A stretch of 64,000 nt of DNA from Corylus avellana (taxonomy: Eukaryota > Streptophyta > Magnoliopsida > Fagales > Betulaceae), in the NCBI RefSeq assembly GCF_901000735.1, contig NC_081541.1:5201021-5265020 (forward strand), in the 5' to 3' direction. Shown piece after piece: positions 1 to 11,985 of this stretch. Made by a program: the position numbers and the translations under genes. Each line of letters starts with the position of its first letter. Within the stretch, counting starts at the first letter, position 1. Under the pieces are notes generated by a model, which saw only the letters and a program-made list of their open reading frames with translations, had not been told where the DNA came from and ran no database searches.

Positions 1-359
1 TCTCACTCACACATGGAAAGTTATATTAATCGTTACCATTCCAAATTGTTTAATCATGTCAAAGATCCAAGTTTTTTTAGAGCAGCATCATTCAAATGAT
101 CGATGATGGTGTATCAAAAATAAAATATTTTCAGTTCGTAAATTTATTCCTTTTTAAAAATTAAAGAAAAAATAAGTTCGAAAAATTATTAATCAGCTGA
201 TAATGATTTTGTTGACTTTTTAAGATGGACAACATTTGGGATTATTCCAACGTGAAGTAATTTAAAAGAACATAAGATGGAGAGAATATAAATTTTTTTC
301 CTGTATTTTTAATAAGAAATCATAAAAAATATAAGTGATTATGTAACGTGAGATATTAA

Positions 360-768
360 ATGAAAGGCCACGTATTTGCATGGGTGAGAGCCACCTGGTG
401 CAATAACTTTAGCACAAGATTAAGATGCAAACGTGAGCTAGGATTTTATAGGGTGATCCTGAAAGGTGATGCTCTCCAAATAGTGCAGGCACTTAGGAAA
501 AATGAAAGAAGTTGGCGTCGGTATGGACATCTCATTGAGGAAGCTCGAGGGGTATTAAATTGTCTACAAAGATGGAAGGTTAATCATGTTAAACAACAAC
601 TCAATGAAATAGCTCATCGTCTTGCGAAATAAGCGCTTTCTCTCACCAAGGAGCAAGAGTTATTGAGAAAAATTTTCACTGTATTTCGGATATTATCTTT
701 ATTGATCGAGCGTTATTCTTAATGTTTGTTTAACTATCTATAAAAGTCACTCTATTCCTTTAAAGATA
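360..768 (+). pseudogene. LINE remnant: 3' part of ORF2 with RNase H domain
   Basis: An open stretch of 90 codons (360-632) matches the second half of the RNase H domain found at the C-terminus of plant L1 ORF2 proteins. It has a KGDALQIVQAL strand with the catalytic-type Asp, a SWRRYGHLIEEAR helix and a terminal NEIAHRLAK motif. The first half of the domain, the reverse transcriptase and the endonuclease are absent. Downstream sequence to about 768 is T-rich and ends in an A-rich stretch, as expected for a LINE 3' end, but I found no clear target-site duplication. It differs from the LINE at 54.3-60.5 kb in sequence, so it is another lineage or an older copy. Confidence 0.7.
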
Positions 769-2004
769 AAAAATAAAAAATGATGTGACATTTCATCGTA
801 CGTGGCATTTACCGTTTCAACTACTAAGCTAACATGGTAGTTCACGTGACACCAGAGCTTCCATCCTGCCACATCGGTCCGCCTCTTGTGTCACTATCTC
901 TACAAATGGTCAATCACCTCGTCTCCTTCTTCTCGTCCTCTTTTGGTTATTGATTCTGGAGTGAATAAATAACAAACAGATGTAACCACAGCCATGTCGT
1001 GAAGACCCAAAACTACCATACCGTGATTGTGTGGTTGTACTTGGGCCGATGAGTGACATAATAAATATCATTTGAATTGCCACATCAATTTATAATAATA
1101 ATAAAAAAAAATTGTATCCATACATTTCCATATGATAATTCCAAGACAAATAATGGTGATTATTATAAAAGGGTGCTATCGTGATTCAAATTTGACCATG
1201 TGTACCCCGGGGTAGGTATGAACGGAATATAGATTTGTGCATTATTGTACACTATGTTGTTTGTGTTGCATATGAAAGTCAAACAAAGGTTTTTCTGACG
1301 TTAACCCTAATTAATATTTGCCCTTAAAAAGATTTGGGTTGGACCAACTTGGGAGGACTCTTTCTCACCCCCACCCCACCAACTAATATCACTTTTTTTA
1401 TTGATATTTTTTCGGATAGTCAATAAAGAGGATTGAATTAGGTGACTTAACAGCTAATTTTTTAATTGCTGATAAGGAAAACAACAACACGGAGATCACC
1501 TTCATTTACATTCAAACACTTGGATGGCATTTCCTGCTTTATGTTAATATCTACATACCCCAACTGTTCGGGCAAAGTTTTACAAGGAAGAGAAAATTAA
1601 TGAGATGAGACATATGATCTTGAAAGTCAATTTAATGTGTTTGTTTTGGACCGCTTAGACACTTCAAAGACTTTTAAGCTTAATTTTGAAGTGTTTAAGT
1701 TTAATTTGAGAATTTATAATTTTAAATAAATTGTAAGGAATTTGATTTTAACTTCACACCAATTTCATATTGTTAACGTGTTTTAAATAATTTATTTTAA
1801 AGTGCACTTAACTAACTAGAAAACCATTTAAAATATTTTACGTCAACCCACATGATAAATAATTGTAGAGATAAATATGTACATGGTACACTCGCATGCA
1901 TGAACCTTGGAATTTAAGCGGTGCCGGTGCATTTTATATGGAAATTGAAGATGAATACCTTAAAAGTCAATGACAAGATGGGAGGTTTATTCTAAGAAAC
2001 ATGG
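769..2004. other. Intergenic, no gene seen
   Basis: AT-rich DNA with short A/T runs. No open frame with recognisable protein content and no repeat boundary that I could define. Confidence 0.5.
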
Positions 2005-2284
2005 GTTTTTTTTTTTTTAATCAAAAAGGTGGGAAGGGGCGACCTGTGTAGTTTTTTCCTTGGGCGTTACCATCGGGGTTCCCACCCGCTGTGGAATGTC
2101 CGATTTGAGCCATAGCTACTGCCTGGGAAGGCGAGCCCGTCACCACAACCCCACAAAAGTGTGAGCCAGTAGAGCCCCTTCAAAGTAACATCTGGTTCAC
2201 GCATCTACTACCGCAAGCGGATTCGAACACGCGACCACTAAGATGAAAGGAATTCTTCTACCAACTCAACCACTACCCTTGTGG
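2005..2284 (-). mobile_element. tRNA-derived SINE (about 280 bp) with 14-bp TSDs
   Basis: Read on the minus strand, the element starts CCACAAGGGTAGTGGTTGAG and has a tRNA-like head: A box around TAGTGGTTGAGTTGG and B box GTTCGAATCC. A GC-richer body follows, then a poly(A) tail (the T run at 2005-2018 on the plus strand). It is flanked by perfect 14-bp duplications TCTAAGAAACATGG at 1991-2004 and 2285-2298. The perfect duplications suggest a fairly recent insertion. Confidence 0.88.
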
Positions 2285-2298
2285 TCTAAGAAACATGG

Positions 2299-2957
2299 TT
2301 GGAGGCCGGGCAATGCACTTTGGTGGAATTTTGAGGCCTACGAAGATAAATTTAAGTAAGGTCTTTTTTGTTTTTTTTCTTTGAATTTAAATATTTGAAG
2401 AGGGTGCATATTGTGACATTCATTGATGCCGTACACATTTTCATTCTGTTTTCTCTATTAAAAAATAAATAATGACCAAGTAGTCAAGCATTTCATGTTG
2501 AAAAAAAAAAAGTGCAATCATGATCAATAAGGAATGGTGCCGTGGGTTATTGTTGTACTTGTATCTTAGGCATTGAATTTTCATGAAAATGACTTTCCAT
2601 CTTTTTTTTTTTCTTTTTCAAAGTTTTTATCTTAAGCATTTAATTTTTTCATGCAATTATTATTATTATTATTATTTCATAATTAGGGCTTTAATTAGAG
2701 AGCATGAATAAAAATGAAAAATATCGGACTACTATTTTAAGTTTCAGATCAATATTAATATATATTCTTGATGTTCCAAATTTTTTAAAATCAGTTTCAT
2801 GTGTTATATCAATTAATTTTTTGAATAAATCATTCCATTTATATTTTTGTCAATTTTTTAATATAACAATCCATATGAAAATACACATATACAGATATAC
2901 TCCTAAAAAAATTTATAAATAAAAAATAAAAAGAAAAAAAAGAAAAAAGAAAAAAGA
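2299..2957. other. Intergenic, AT-rich with simple repeats
   Basis: Contains an ATT triplet repeat near 2657-2677 and several poly(A)/poly(T) runs. No gene seen. Confidence 0.5.
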
Positions 2958-3131
2958 GGCTACAGCAAGTGGCCAAGTGGGTGAGGTGATCTCAACCCAC
3001 ACGGGCCACACCCCCCGGCCTTCACCCCACCCACCCACAGTGGGATCCATTCCTCTGCAGGCGGGTGGGCGGAGGGAGTGTGGGGTGACCTACCCAAAAC
3101 CCGTTGTACTTTTTTTTTTTTTTTTTTTTGT
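2958..3131 (+). repeat. GC-rich SINE-like or hairpin element
   Basis: A GC-rich island of about 150 bp in AT-rich DNA begins GGCTACAGCAAGTGGCCAAG, which resembles a tRNA A box (TGGCCAAGTGGG), and ends in a T run at about 3111-3130. The middle is self-complementary (CACCCCACCCACCCA against TGGGCGGAGGGAGTGTGGGGTG). I could not find a B box or target-site duplications, so the class is uncertain. Confidence 0.35.
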
Positions 3132-3134
3132 AAT

Positions 3135-4799
3135 TATTGGGAGCATATTTATATTTAAATTCCATTAGAAAATAAACATAAAAATCTACAAAATGCTCTA
3201 TTTGAAAAATAGGTAAAATGTATGAAAGCTAGTGAAAATTGAAACAAAAAGATTTTCTTCTTCAATTCAATTTATTAAATTGATCTTAAACGTATATGAT
3301 TTTTACATGCGTTTTAAATTCTTACATTTTGAAGACGTGTTAATTTAATAAAATTTAAATAATTTTTTCAATTACATTTTTAAATTTATTTATAAAAAAT
3401 AAATAAATAAATAAAAAACATGTTCATGTGGTGGTCATTATCCATGATCTCATGGGATTTTTAAACAATATCACCAAAACATCCGGAAAATACATGCAAA
3501 CGTAGAGAAGGTGGGGTTTGACTTTGACAGTCTCATACCCAACAAGGCAACAAGCCAATCTGACGACTCCACTACTGAAATATCTTGTAATAAAATAAAT
3601 AAAAGGTCCAAATTTACATCATGGTTGATTAGATTTCAAGCAAGAGACAGAACCTTCAATGCGGTTCATCTACCATGATGTTCCCTACAGTTATTGTAAG
3701 ATTACCAGCCAGCAACAATCATCGCCTGCCACATGGCACATTTCCTGCTGCTACTGTCTAAAACACTGATGTGGCACAGATTGAATTCCCCAATGATATA
3801 TACACATTTGCATTATTATTATTATTATTTTTTATACTTATAAAACTCAATCTCACCTAATATAAAATTAATATAAAATTTAACACCCATAAATAGTTTT
3901 AATTTCATTGGAATGTGATTATAGCCAAGTTTATGATCCTTTTCTTGATCGTTTATTTAGTTAGCTAATCTCTTGGTTTTTTGTTTTAAAATATTTTATT
4001 TTTTAATTAAATTATTAAAAATATTATTTTCATGTGACGTAGCACTAACAGACAGTACAATTTCGGACATAAAACCAACAGAGTGATCTATTGCACATTT
4101 TCGATAAACTTAAACTGTTAAAATTGAAATATATATATATATCAAGTATATTAGAGAATTTGTTGGGTCTCCCACTCCTATATGAATCATGCTTTTTATT
4201 TAGTTAATGAAACTAAATCTTTCCCATAAAAGACAACCTTTAGTTCCAACTTTTTATTGAACTGATCCATTGAAAGCACAATGCTTTCCATCCTTCAACT
4301 AACTTTAAGAAACAGACCAAACATTTAAAAATGGTACCACTACTGAAACATGTTCTAAACATTACGTATAAAATTCCAATAAAATCATAAATAGAGATTT
4401 AACTTGGATAATTCTAGGATTTTGATAATTTCCATGGTGTAATAAAACCAATAATGAAACGATGATTGACCAGATCGAACAGTACTAGTAGTACTGGTTG
4501 TGTATAGCAAGGTTAGATATTTTTTCTCACTCGCACAAAATGCATTAAAAAGATCGTAACACTGAAAACATTGATGGGGGGGACGAAAAGAGCAGCAAAA
4601 TGTTTGGTCATAATGAATAATAAATGCACGAACCACATGCCTCCAAATTAAAGTTATAATTTTCTTGTACTTTCATAGAAGCATTTTTTTGCCACATGTA
4701 ACACGGTAATTCGTTGCTTACCTTACAAGAAAAATCCTTCACTTCTTACAACTTTCTTTTTTACAAATTTACCTAGGGTTTAGGGTTTAGTAGTAAGTT
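3135..4799. other. Intergenic, no gene seen
   Basis: AT-rich, with ATT and TA simple repeats near 3810-3830 and 4130-4140. Short open frames lack protein-like composition. Two and a half TTTAGGG-type units occur at about 4776-4790. Confidence 0.5.
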
Positions 4800-4808
4800 A
4801 AAAAAATA

Positions 4809-5143
4809 GAATCCGGCTTACATGTTGTTATTAAAATAACCGTATGTATGTTGTAGTGTAAGCAACGGTTAAGATTGAATTTCAAAAAAATCTCTTTTTA
4901 TTTTCTCTCTTCTATTAAAAGCTTCTAAAAATAAGTCTACTTTGAAATTTAATCTTGACCGTTGCTTACACCACATCATACATGCTGTTATTTTATTTTT
5001 TTTTGACATGTCCACACAAGGGAAGGAGAAGGGGGGATTCGAACTAGTGACTTCCGCTTCATTAGGCATGGTCCCAGCCGATTGAGCTACCTCTTGGGGA
5101 CCATACATGCTGTTATTTTAATAACAACATATAAGCCAAATCC
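4809..5143. mobile_element. MULE-type MITE, copy 1 (interrupted by a SINE)
   Basis: Terminal inverted repeats related to GGATCCGGCTTACATGCTG lie at both ends, with the inner palindrome of TTATTAAAATAAC. It is flanked by a 9-bp duplication AAAAAAATA (4800-4808 and 5144-5152), the length typical of Mutator-like elements. Without the SINE at 4996-5101 and its duplicated target the element is about 210 bp, matching copy 3 (209 bp) at 29846-30054. Confidence 0.75.
4996..5101 (-). mobile_element. Short tRNA-derived SINE (106 bp) with 19-bp TSDs
   Basis: On the minus strand it reads GGTCCCCAAGAGGTAGCTCA at the 5' end, with an A box (TAGCTCAATCGG), a B box (AGTTCGAATCC), and a 3' end GGACATGTCAAAAAA. 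The duplications CATACATGCTGTTATTTTA lie at 4977-4995 and 5102-5120. A second copy of the family is at 53890-53994. The insertion lies in the right arm of a MITE. Confidence 0.88.
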
Positions 5144-5152
5144 AAAAAAATA

Positions 5153-6866
5153 GAAAGAAAATATAATAAAATATTATTAAAAGTTGTTATAGTATGTAGT
5201 AATTATTGGGAAAAAATCTATCTTACAAGGATTGCTGGAGCAAAAAAATAAGGCATAGTAGCTAAATTTAGCTAAAAAAAAACTAATTTACGAGGATAGC
5301 TGGAATCAAGTTTAGTTGGGAAAATAAAAGAAACTAATTATAATAGTAAAAAAAAAAAAAAAAAAAAACACACCGAACAACTAAACTCAAAAATGTGTTT
5401 AGGGTTTAGGGTTTAGTAGTAAGTTATAATTATTATAATTATTATGAAAAAACCACTAGTAAGCCAAAAGAGATTGAACATGAAACAAGGGTCAGAATTT
5501 CAAATTCTAAAATGATTAAAGAAAAAAAAAAAAATTGTCAAACAGATTTGAAAGTGCTTTAAGATAATTTTCAGTTTACTATCTTTAGTAGGAAGTGTTA
5601 GGTAAACACTTAACAATTGCCTTCTTTGCTGTTGTTAGCATTTATTTAATTAAGGGGTTGCAGTTTTTTTTTAAAAAAAAATTAATAATTAATTTATCGT
5701 TTAGCAGCATGTTCTTAGCAAAGATTTTTTGGAGATTTCATTTCCCCAAGAAATTTGACCAGATCTAAGGGTAACCAAATGAAGAGAGAACTTGCAATTA
5801 TGAAATCCAAAAAAGAAAGTATTAATATTAGGCAAAGTGGATGTTGAGTGCAGTAATGGAAAGAACATGCTACCAGACATTATACAAAAACACAAGAATA
5901 ATCTTAAATTAATGCCTCTCTCTCTGTCTCTGATTAAGTTAGTCAAATTGCTAATTACAGTAGCATGCTGAGGCAGTTCCTTTATGGGGACTTTGATGGA
6001 AACCCCCCCCACCCCCCATCTGGAGGATCAGTCAAACGAGGAGCAAAAGCCCTCTCCACTATTAAAAAATCTCCCTCCCTCAACCCTTTTCCTTGGACTT
6101 TTGTGAAATATGCATGTGGAGTAGTTGAGAGTTTAAACTTGGGAGGGATTGGAATCTACATTTAGTAAATCAAGTAAATAAAAACAAAAAAAAATTAATA
6201 AAATATCTTATGTGGCTCTGACAAAAAAGTTAATATTTCATAATTATAAATTGTTATATTAATTTGTAAAAAAATTATAGTATTTCAAATATTTTCGTAT
6301 ATTTATTTATCCAAAAGGAGGCAGATATATTTATTCTCTATTCTTTTTGTTTCTTTACCAACACAAGAACCCCACCCCACCACCATCATATCATGTGCCA
6401 TGCGTAAAAATAATGACAAATCTCAAACGTATCTTATATGAGGAAGGCACATGGCTTCTTAGCTCTAGAGAGCGTTTTTTTAAATCAAATTTTCAGGAAA
6501 TCTATCCTTTTAAAGTATATTTTTTTAAAAAAAATTGTAATAGAAAACGTAAAAAAATTTGTATTTTCAAATTAGAAACAAGACCCATTAGTTTAATGGA
6601 ACTCAAACCATAATAGTTCGGTAATTTGCTGAATTAATTAGGAGTATTGTAAAAGAGACAACATCTATCAGCCGAGCTATATAATAAAATAATTAAAAAT
6701 ATTAAATTTTAGTGGTAGCTATATTACTTTTCGTGCCAGGATTTGTAGCATCTTCTCATGTTACTCATGTCGACAGCTTGTGCTGCATAGGGGGATTGGG
6801 GCGTCGTCGTGGGGAGGTTCTTCTTCTTAATTTGTACAGAAAAAGGGTCAAGCAATCACCAAAATG

Positions 6867-6903
<37 letters not shown>

Positions 6904-7411
6904 GTGTGTTTGCTCGTGCGTGGGGGAGTCATGCCAAGAATTTCATGCAACTTGCTGTAAGATCGCATTCGTGGCCCAGTTTTTTCCCCCTCTATCATCA
7001 GATAAAGTACCCACAATTTCATATAGATAAGGCTCTCTTGTGTTGTTGTTGTTGTCGTCGTTGATCGTTATGATGATGCTAGACAAGCTGGCAATCACAC
7101 CTACGATTCATTATTGCTGTGGAAAACACAATAATGGAGTTTCATGCATGAAGTACCCCACAAGAAATCACTAAGTTCAGGTAGAGTGGCGGAAGAAAAG
7201 GAAAGGAAAGGATAGAAAAGAAAAGGAGGAATCATTTAATCTTCAAAAGTCATCTTCGATTGATCCATTGATGTACATGGTGTATTTACAAGTTACAGTG
7301 TGGTCGAGAAAACCTCAAACTCAAACATACTCTCTCTCAACCTCCGATGAGCTTTTGCTCACTGGGGTGACATCTTCCAAACACTAAAAATTAGTAAAAA
7401 AATTTACACTT
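5153..7411. other. Intergenic, simple repeats, downstream flank of the MORN gene
   Basis: AT-rich DNA with poly(A) runs near 5349-5368, a telomere-like TTTAGGG stretch at 5397-5416 and a CT microsatellite at 6871-6899. Open frames across the CT repeat are low-complexity and not convincing. The last few hundred bases are probably the 3' untranslated region of the minus-strand MORN gene. Confidence 0.5.
6871..6899. repeat. (CT)n microsatellite
   Basis: Uninterrupted TC dinucleotide run of about 29 bp. Confidence 0.95.
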
Positions 7412-9476
7412 TCAAACAACAAAGCCAGTATCTTCGACATTTGTTTCGCAAAATTTTCCATCCATTCGGTTTTGAACAGCTTTGACGGCGGCAACTCTGG
7501 CGGCAGTGGCAGCTCTATTTGAAGCCACAACTGCCTTGTTTACCTGTTCATCCACTCGGGGAAGGTTGATAGCATTCTCTGCTGTTTTTCTAGCAGCCTG
7601 TGAGAGATTTGTGTTTTAATTAGTATATGTTAACCAGGAAGATGACAATGGTGGTGAAGGAGATATCAATGTCAATACATACCTGAATTACTCGAAGAAC
7701 TGTGTCAGTTAGTGGGGGAAGAGGGTGTTTAAGGGTGCCGGCATCCCATTCTCCACATCTTGTTTCTCCATTTCGAAAAGTATACATGCCATAGCCTTGC
7801 TTACGACCTTCATGCCACGACCCTTCATAGCAATGTCCATTAGCAAAGTGATAGACGCCAAATCCATGAATCTTGTCTCCAAAATATTCTCCCGCATATC
7901 TATCTCCATTTCTACAACACCATGACATTCATTGTCACAATTGGGTTCCTCTGTTAAAAATTAGTTTACTTCATCTAGAGCAGGTCTAAAATGGAAGGAA
8001 AATCACAATGACAACAGCATTGAAGATGATCAATCCAGGACAGACCAATCAATTCAGCATCAATACAAAATTACAAACCAAATCTGGAGGAACCTAAATA
8101 AATGCATATGAAACAGTCTTAACGGACAGAGCTATGAACAAGATGGAGAAAATTTAATTGAGCTTGCAATTATCCAAAATGATCAAACCGTGCAAAAAAT
8201 AATAGACCACCAAATAAATATCAAGGAAACAGAAAATTCAAAGTCAATGCCAAGCGTACACTTACAATGGCATTCGCCCATATCTTGAAGAAAACCAAAA
8301 TTACCAACACAAGAACAAACAGAATCAAGAGATATCAATCTTTGATGAATTAACAGACACCCAAGAAATCAATCACACAATTCAAGAATTAAAATATCCA
8401 CTGTTCTATTAATGACGAAACAGTTCAAATCTAGTAAGGCCCACAAAGATAACGCTAAGAATACAATCAATCACAAAAACCCAATAATATAAAACACCAC
8501 TAGAGAAACCCCCCCAATTCAAACCCATGGGTTTCGCAAAAAATTCCAGAAAAGGAAAGTCCCCAGGAACTCACCGGAAATGGTAGCAACCGAGGCCGTG
8601 CTTGACTCCACACTTGAACTCCCCAACATAGCAGCTTCTATCGGAGCAGTTCTGCACTCCGACCCCATGACTCTGCCCATTGCACCACTCTCCTGCATAC
8701 GAGTCCCCAGTATAGAACCTGTAAACCCCATAACCATGCCTCAACCCCTGCCTATACTGCCCCTTGTACCGGCTCCCTCTGGCCCAGCTCTCGATCCCGT
8801 ACCCATCGTACCTTCCGTCGATCCAGTCCCCCTCATACCTTCCATTCACGAAGTAGTTGTACACCCCGCTCCCATTGCTTCTCCCCTTGTGGAACTCCCC
8901 CTCGTAGAAATCACCATTGCTGTAGAACTCCACGCCTTCCCGTATGATCTTCTTGTTGCTTCTTTGTCGCGGTTTTTGCACGCTCGGCTCGCCAATGAAC
9001 CACTGAACGGGTTTCGAGTTGGTTCTAGAAATCCCGAGTCGCTTCGCGCTCTCGTCCCACGAGTGCTTGAGGACCAGCAAGGTTTGGTGGATCAGACCCT
9101 TGTGCTTGGACGCGAAGAACAACGCCACGGCGATGAAAATCAGGGCCAAGAGCAAGTTCTCCGAAGTGGGTGTATCTTCTTTTCTCAGATAGAACAAGTA
9201 GAGGAAGAAGAGCAGCGAGCAGAGCGTGAAGACACAGAGCGTGGCCATGGCGAGGACCGGGCTGGTGAACCGGGTCGACCCGGTTCTCGGGGTCGACCCA
9301 GATTTCCTGGGCTTCTTCATCAACTTCTCTTCCTCCGAGTCTTCTTGGTCAGGGGTGATACAGTCCTCTTCGGTGACCGAAGAGAGGCTGTGAATGGACG
9401 ATCGGATGGTCGGAGACGACCGGAGGAGCGAGGACTGTGTTCTCGTAAGCTTCGCCTGACTTTTCTGGCCGTCCAT
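7412..9476 (-). CDS. MORN-repeat membrane protein (three exons, 438 aa)
   Basis: Minus-strand exons are 8575-9476, 7683-7911 and 7412-7597, joined by GT-AG introns (donors GTGAGT and GTATGT; acceptors TTGTAG and CTCACAG). They encode 438 residues, and the phase is preserved across both junctions. The N-terminus MDGQKSQAKLTRTQSSLLRS is followed by a Ser-rich, acidic stretch, two predicted membrane segments (about 73-96 and 105-123), and seven to eight MORN repeats (about 186-370) of the form NGDxYxGEWxxGxxHGxGxY. The last exon encodes an Ala-rich tail ending GFVV. MORN repeats bind membranes or phospholipids; in plants they occur in PIP5 kinases, but no kinase domain is present here. The family is annotated in Arabidopsis as PIP5K-like or SET7/9-like (At1g77660 group); SET7/9 activity is not supported because no SET domain is seen. 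The start ATG has a good context (GAGATGG). Confidence 0.9.
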
Positions 9477-9960
9477 CTCGTCCCAGTGGGTACCTTGTAG
9501 ATTCGTCCGTTCAATCCCCGCCCTCTGATCTTTTCACTTTCTTGGTTTCTTTCTTATCCCCTCGTAGTGGGCCCTCCTGCAACGCACGATTCTTATCTCC
9601 AGGGTCGCTCGATGCCGCCGGCGACATCTCACGGCGGCGCGCGATTAGAACCGTCACTCACGGCGGTACACGTAAGCAGAGCGACTCAAAAGCAAGCAAT
9701 CACAGAGAAAAGCGATAGAAGCTTGAGAGGACACAGTCTGAGAGAGAGAGGGAGAGAGAGAGTGTGAATCTGAGAGGTTTGGACCAGGTTTTGTCAAATT
9801 TATAATCCTGTAATAGAAGGAGGGAGTGAGGTTCAATATATACCGTCGGATGGGGATCTGAATGGTGTGAATTTCGGGTTGGTTTAAAACCGTTGGATTG
9901 GAGAGGTCCCCGGTCTTGACGGGAAAGATTATGATTTGGTCGCCGGATCTAGATTCCAAC
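9477..9960 (-). promoter_or_regulatory. Probable 5' UTR and promoter of the MORN gene
   Basis: Directly upstream of the minus-strand start codon. It contains a pyrimidine-rich stretch on the coding strand (the GA-rich run at about 9738-9762 on the plus strand), common in plant 5' leaders. No convincing TATA box was identified. Confidence 0.4.
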
Positions 9961-10897
9961 ACTTTTCGCTTTACTGTGGCAGGCCGGCACGTGCCGTTAC
10001 AGTCCCAAAATGAGTACTGCTAGCCTTGTTGCTAATCCCTATGATGAAAAATTACCTCTCACCGTTGATGATTTGGTCTTGGGGGTGGCCTGTTGTTTTG
10101 ACGGTTAGGATTGATTGGGATTTGAATGGACGGAAAGGGTGGCAAGGTGGGTGATTTTCAAAGGATTAGTGATTAGTCCCCCCAATCTGACTTTTCAGGA
10201 AGGTTGCTATTTGTACGGTGAGATTCAATTACTTGTTCAAAAACGGCACAATATTTATTTACGTGGAGAGATAAGAATATGGTAAATATGGTGAAAGTAG
10301 GGCCAGACTGCTTTTTATGTTGGAAATTGGAAATTTCCCACCCCCTTCCTTCCTTCCTGTTTTGCTTCTTCATAAAGGAACCCACCTGACTTTTTACTAG
10401 TTTTCATGATATTTTTTTTTTTCAATCTAAGGAGAGAAAAGGAATTTAAGGTTAATCGATATTTTACCCAAGGTAATAAAGAGAAGAGATGAAGTGGGGT
10501 AATTAATTTAAGAAATTCACGTTGACATATGATATGGGCATTTATATTTTCAGAATAATTACAGTAAGATCTTTGTACAATTGCGTGTGTGTGTAACGCT
10601 TTTATCCATTTCGAATCCCTCTGTCCTAATGCTAATCTTTTTCCTAAACCTTTCTACAGAATCCACTGACTGTATCCGATATTTGTCAAGTGTTGGTCAC
10701 TCCAGCCAATCGCTTGTAACCCGTCTAATCAATTGATAGCCAATCGCCTGATCTGATGGCCATGGATTATTGGTCACTCACAAGTGGTTGCACCAGCAAC
10801 CTGTCACCAATTTGTGTATTCCAGTATTCCACCATAAAAACTACTACAACAACCTACGACTGATGATTATGAGAAACCTAACCTTTTTTGTTTGAAA

Positions 10898-10929
<32 letters not shown>

Positions 10930-11556
10930 AGCATCTTTCCACCAAAGTAATCCAAATAATTTTCTTCTTTGTAATAACACGTGAGGAAAAATAAAAAAGG
11001 ACTTATTTTTTAGTTTTTTCTATTTTCCTTTTTGTGGGTTTATTAAAAATCCTTAAACCTATTAACAAACCAACATTCTTAATGACCTTTATTGTTTCAG
11101 CGTCTGATGGCTCCCACGTTGTGCATTAATTTCAGTTAATAGATTAATGTTAAAAGAAATGATGTTGCGCTCCGAAGCCAAGAGTTTCGTGTAGTATATT
11201 TTCTTGTCCAAATCATCTTCAGAAGAATTAGCAAAGATGATTATATAAACATAATATATTAAATAAGTGTTCTATAAAATATCTTAGTTTAGAGATTATA
11301 TTAGCGCATGATTATAATATGTCGTGAAATGGCGCCACTTTGATCGTTATTAAAGTTCCTTTACTTGTTTTAATTAGAAATTCCAATGTTTCATGGGTGG
11401 ATAGCCATGGATACTCATACTATATATAGGTGGAATTTAGGTAGATTATTAAAATTATGGGTAATAATACAAACTTGATGATCTATGTCGTTTACCACTT
11501 CATCAAAAAATTCCTTGATTTTTCATAAATGATAAATTTAGTCCATGTGATTTCAT

Positions 11557-11559
<3 letters not shown>
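9961..11559. other. Intergenic, no gene seen
   Basis: AT-rich DNA with a TA microsatellite near 10905-10928. No coding content recognised. Confidence 0.5.

Positions 11560-11595
<36 letters not shown>
11560..11595. repeat. (AT)n microsatellite
   Basis: Uninterrupted AT run of about 36 bp, directly next to the GC-rich hairpin block that follows. Confidence 0.95.
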
Positions 11596-11597
<2 letters not shown>

Positions 11598-11598
<1 letters not shown>

Positions 11599-11985
11599 TA
11601 AAGGACTCTCAACAAAGCTGAGATGGTTCATGAAGGACCCTCATCCCGCAAAGGTAGGAGAGCCGCCTCTTTAGTGTTGTTGTGGGTTGTTGGGACTTCT
11701 CACCCTTATGACCATTGTGGAGTGGTGGAGGTGGGGTAGTCCCTCGACCCACCCTAGCAGGGGAGAGATTAGGTCACGGGGTGCTAGGTGGTCCCCTGCA
11801 ACCCTCTCTCAATTGTGTTGGAGAGGGTCACCGAGGACCTTAGCATAGGAGACAATCACCTCAGTAAGCTGAGAGTCCCTTACGAGCCACCTATGTGAGG
11901 GTGGGAGACCTTATAAACCACATCCGCAAGGATGAGGGTACGTGGGTGGTCCGAATACCCACCACCACACGCGGAGAGGATTTTT
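11598..11985. repeat. GC-rich hairpin-forming block of unknown class
   Basis: About 390 bp of much higher GC content than its surroundings. It contains several complementary pairs: GGACTCTCA near 11603 with TGAGAGTCC near 11872; ACCCTCATCC near 11638 with GGATGAGGGT near 11930; and a local hairpin ACCCTCTC/GAGAGGGT near 11800-11830. No coding frame, no A or B box and no terminal repeats were recognised. It could be a SINE-like or TRIM/retrozyme-like element; I looked for the hammerhead core CTGATGA on both strands and did not find it. Confidence 0.4.

Noticed and set aside
7412..9476. PIP5 kinase or SET7/9 methyltransferase activity for the MORN protein
   Set aside because: Only MORN repeats and membrane segments are present; neither a kinase nor a SET domain is encoded.
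8580..9500. 306-codon open frame on the plus strand
   Set aside because: Antisense shadow of exon 1 of the MORN gene, whose minus-strand frame has clear domains and splice sites.
11598..11985. Hammerhead ribozyme or retrozyme
   Set aside because: The conserved CTGATGA core was not found on either strand, so only a generic structured repeat is claimed.
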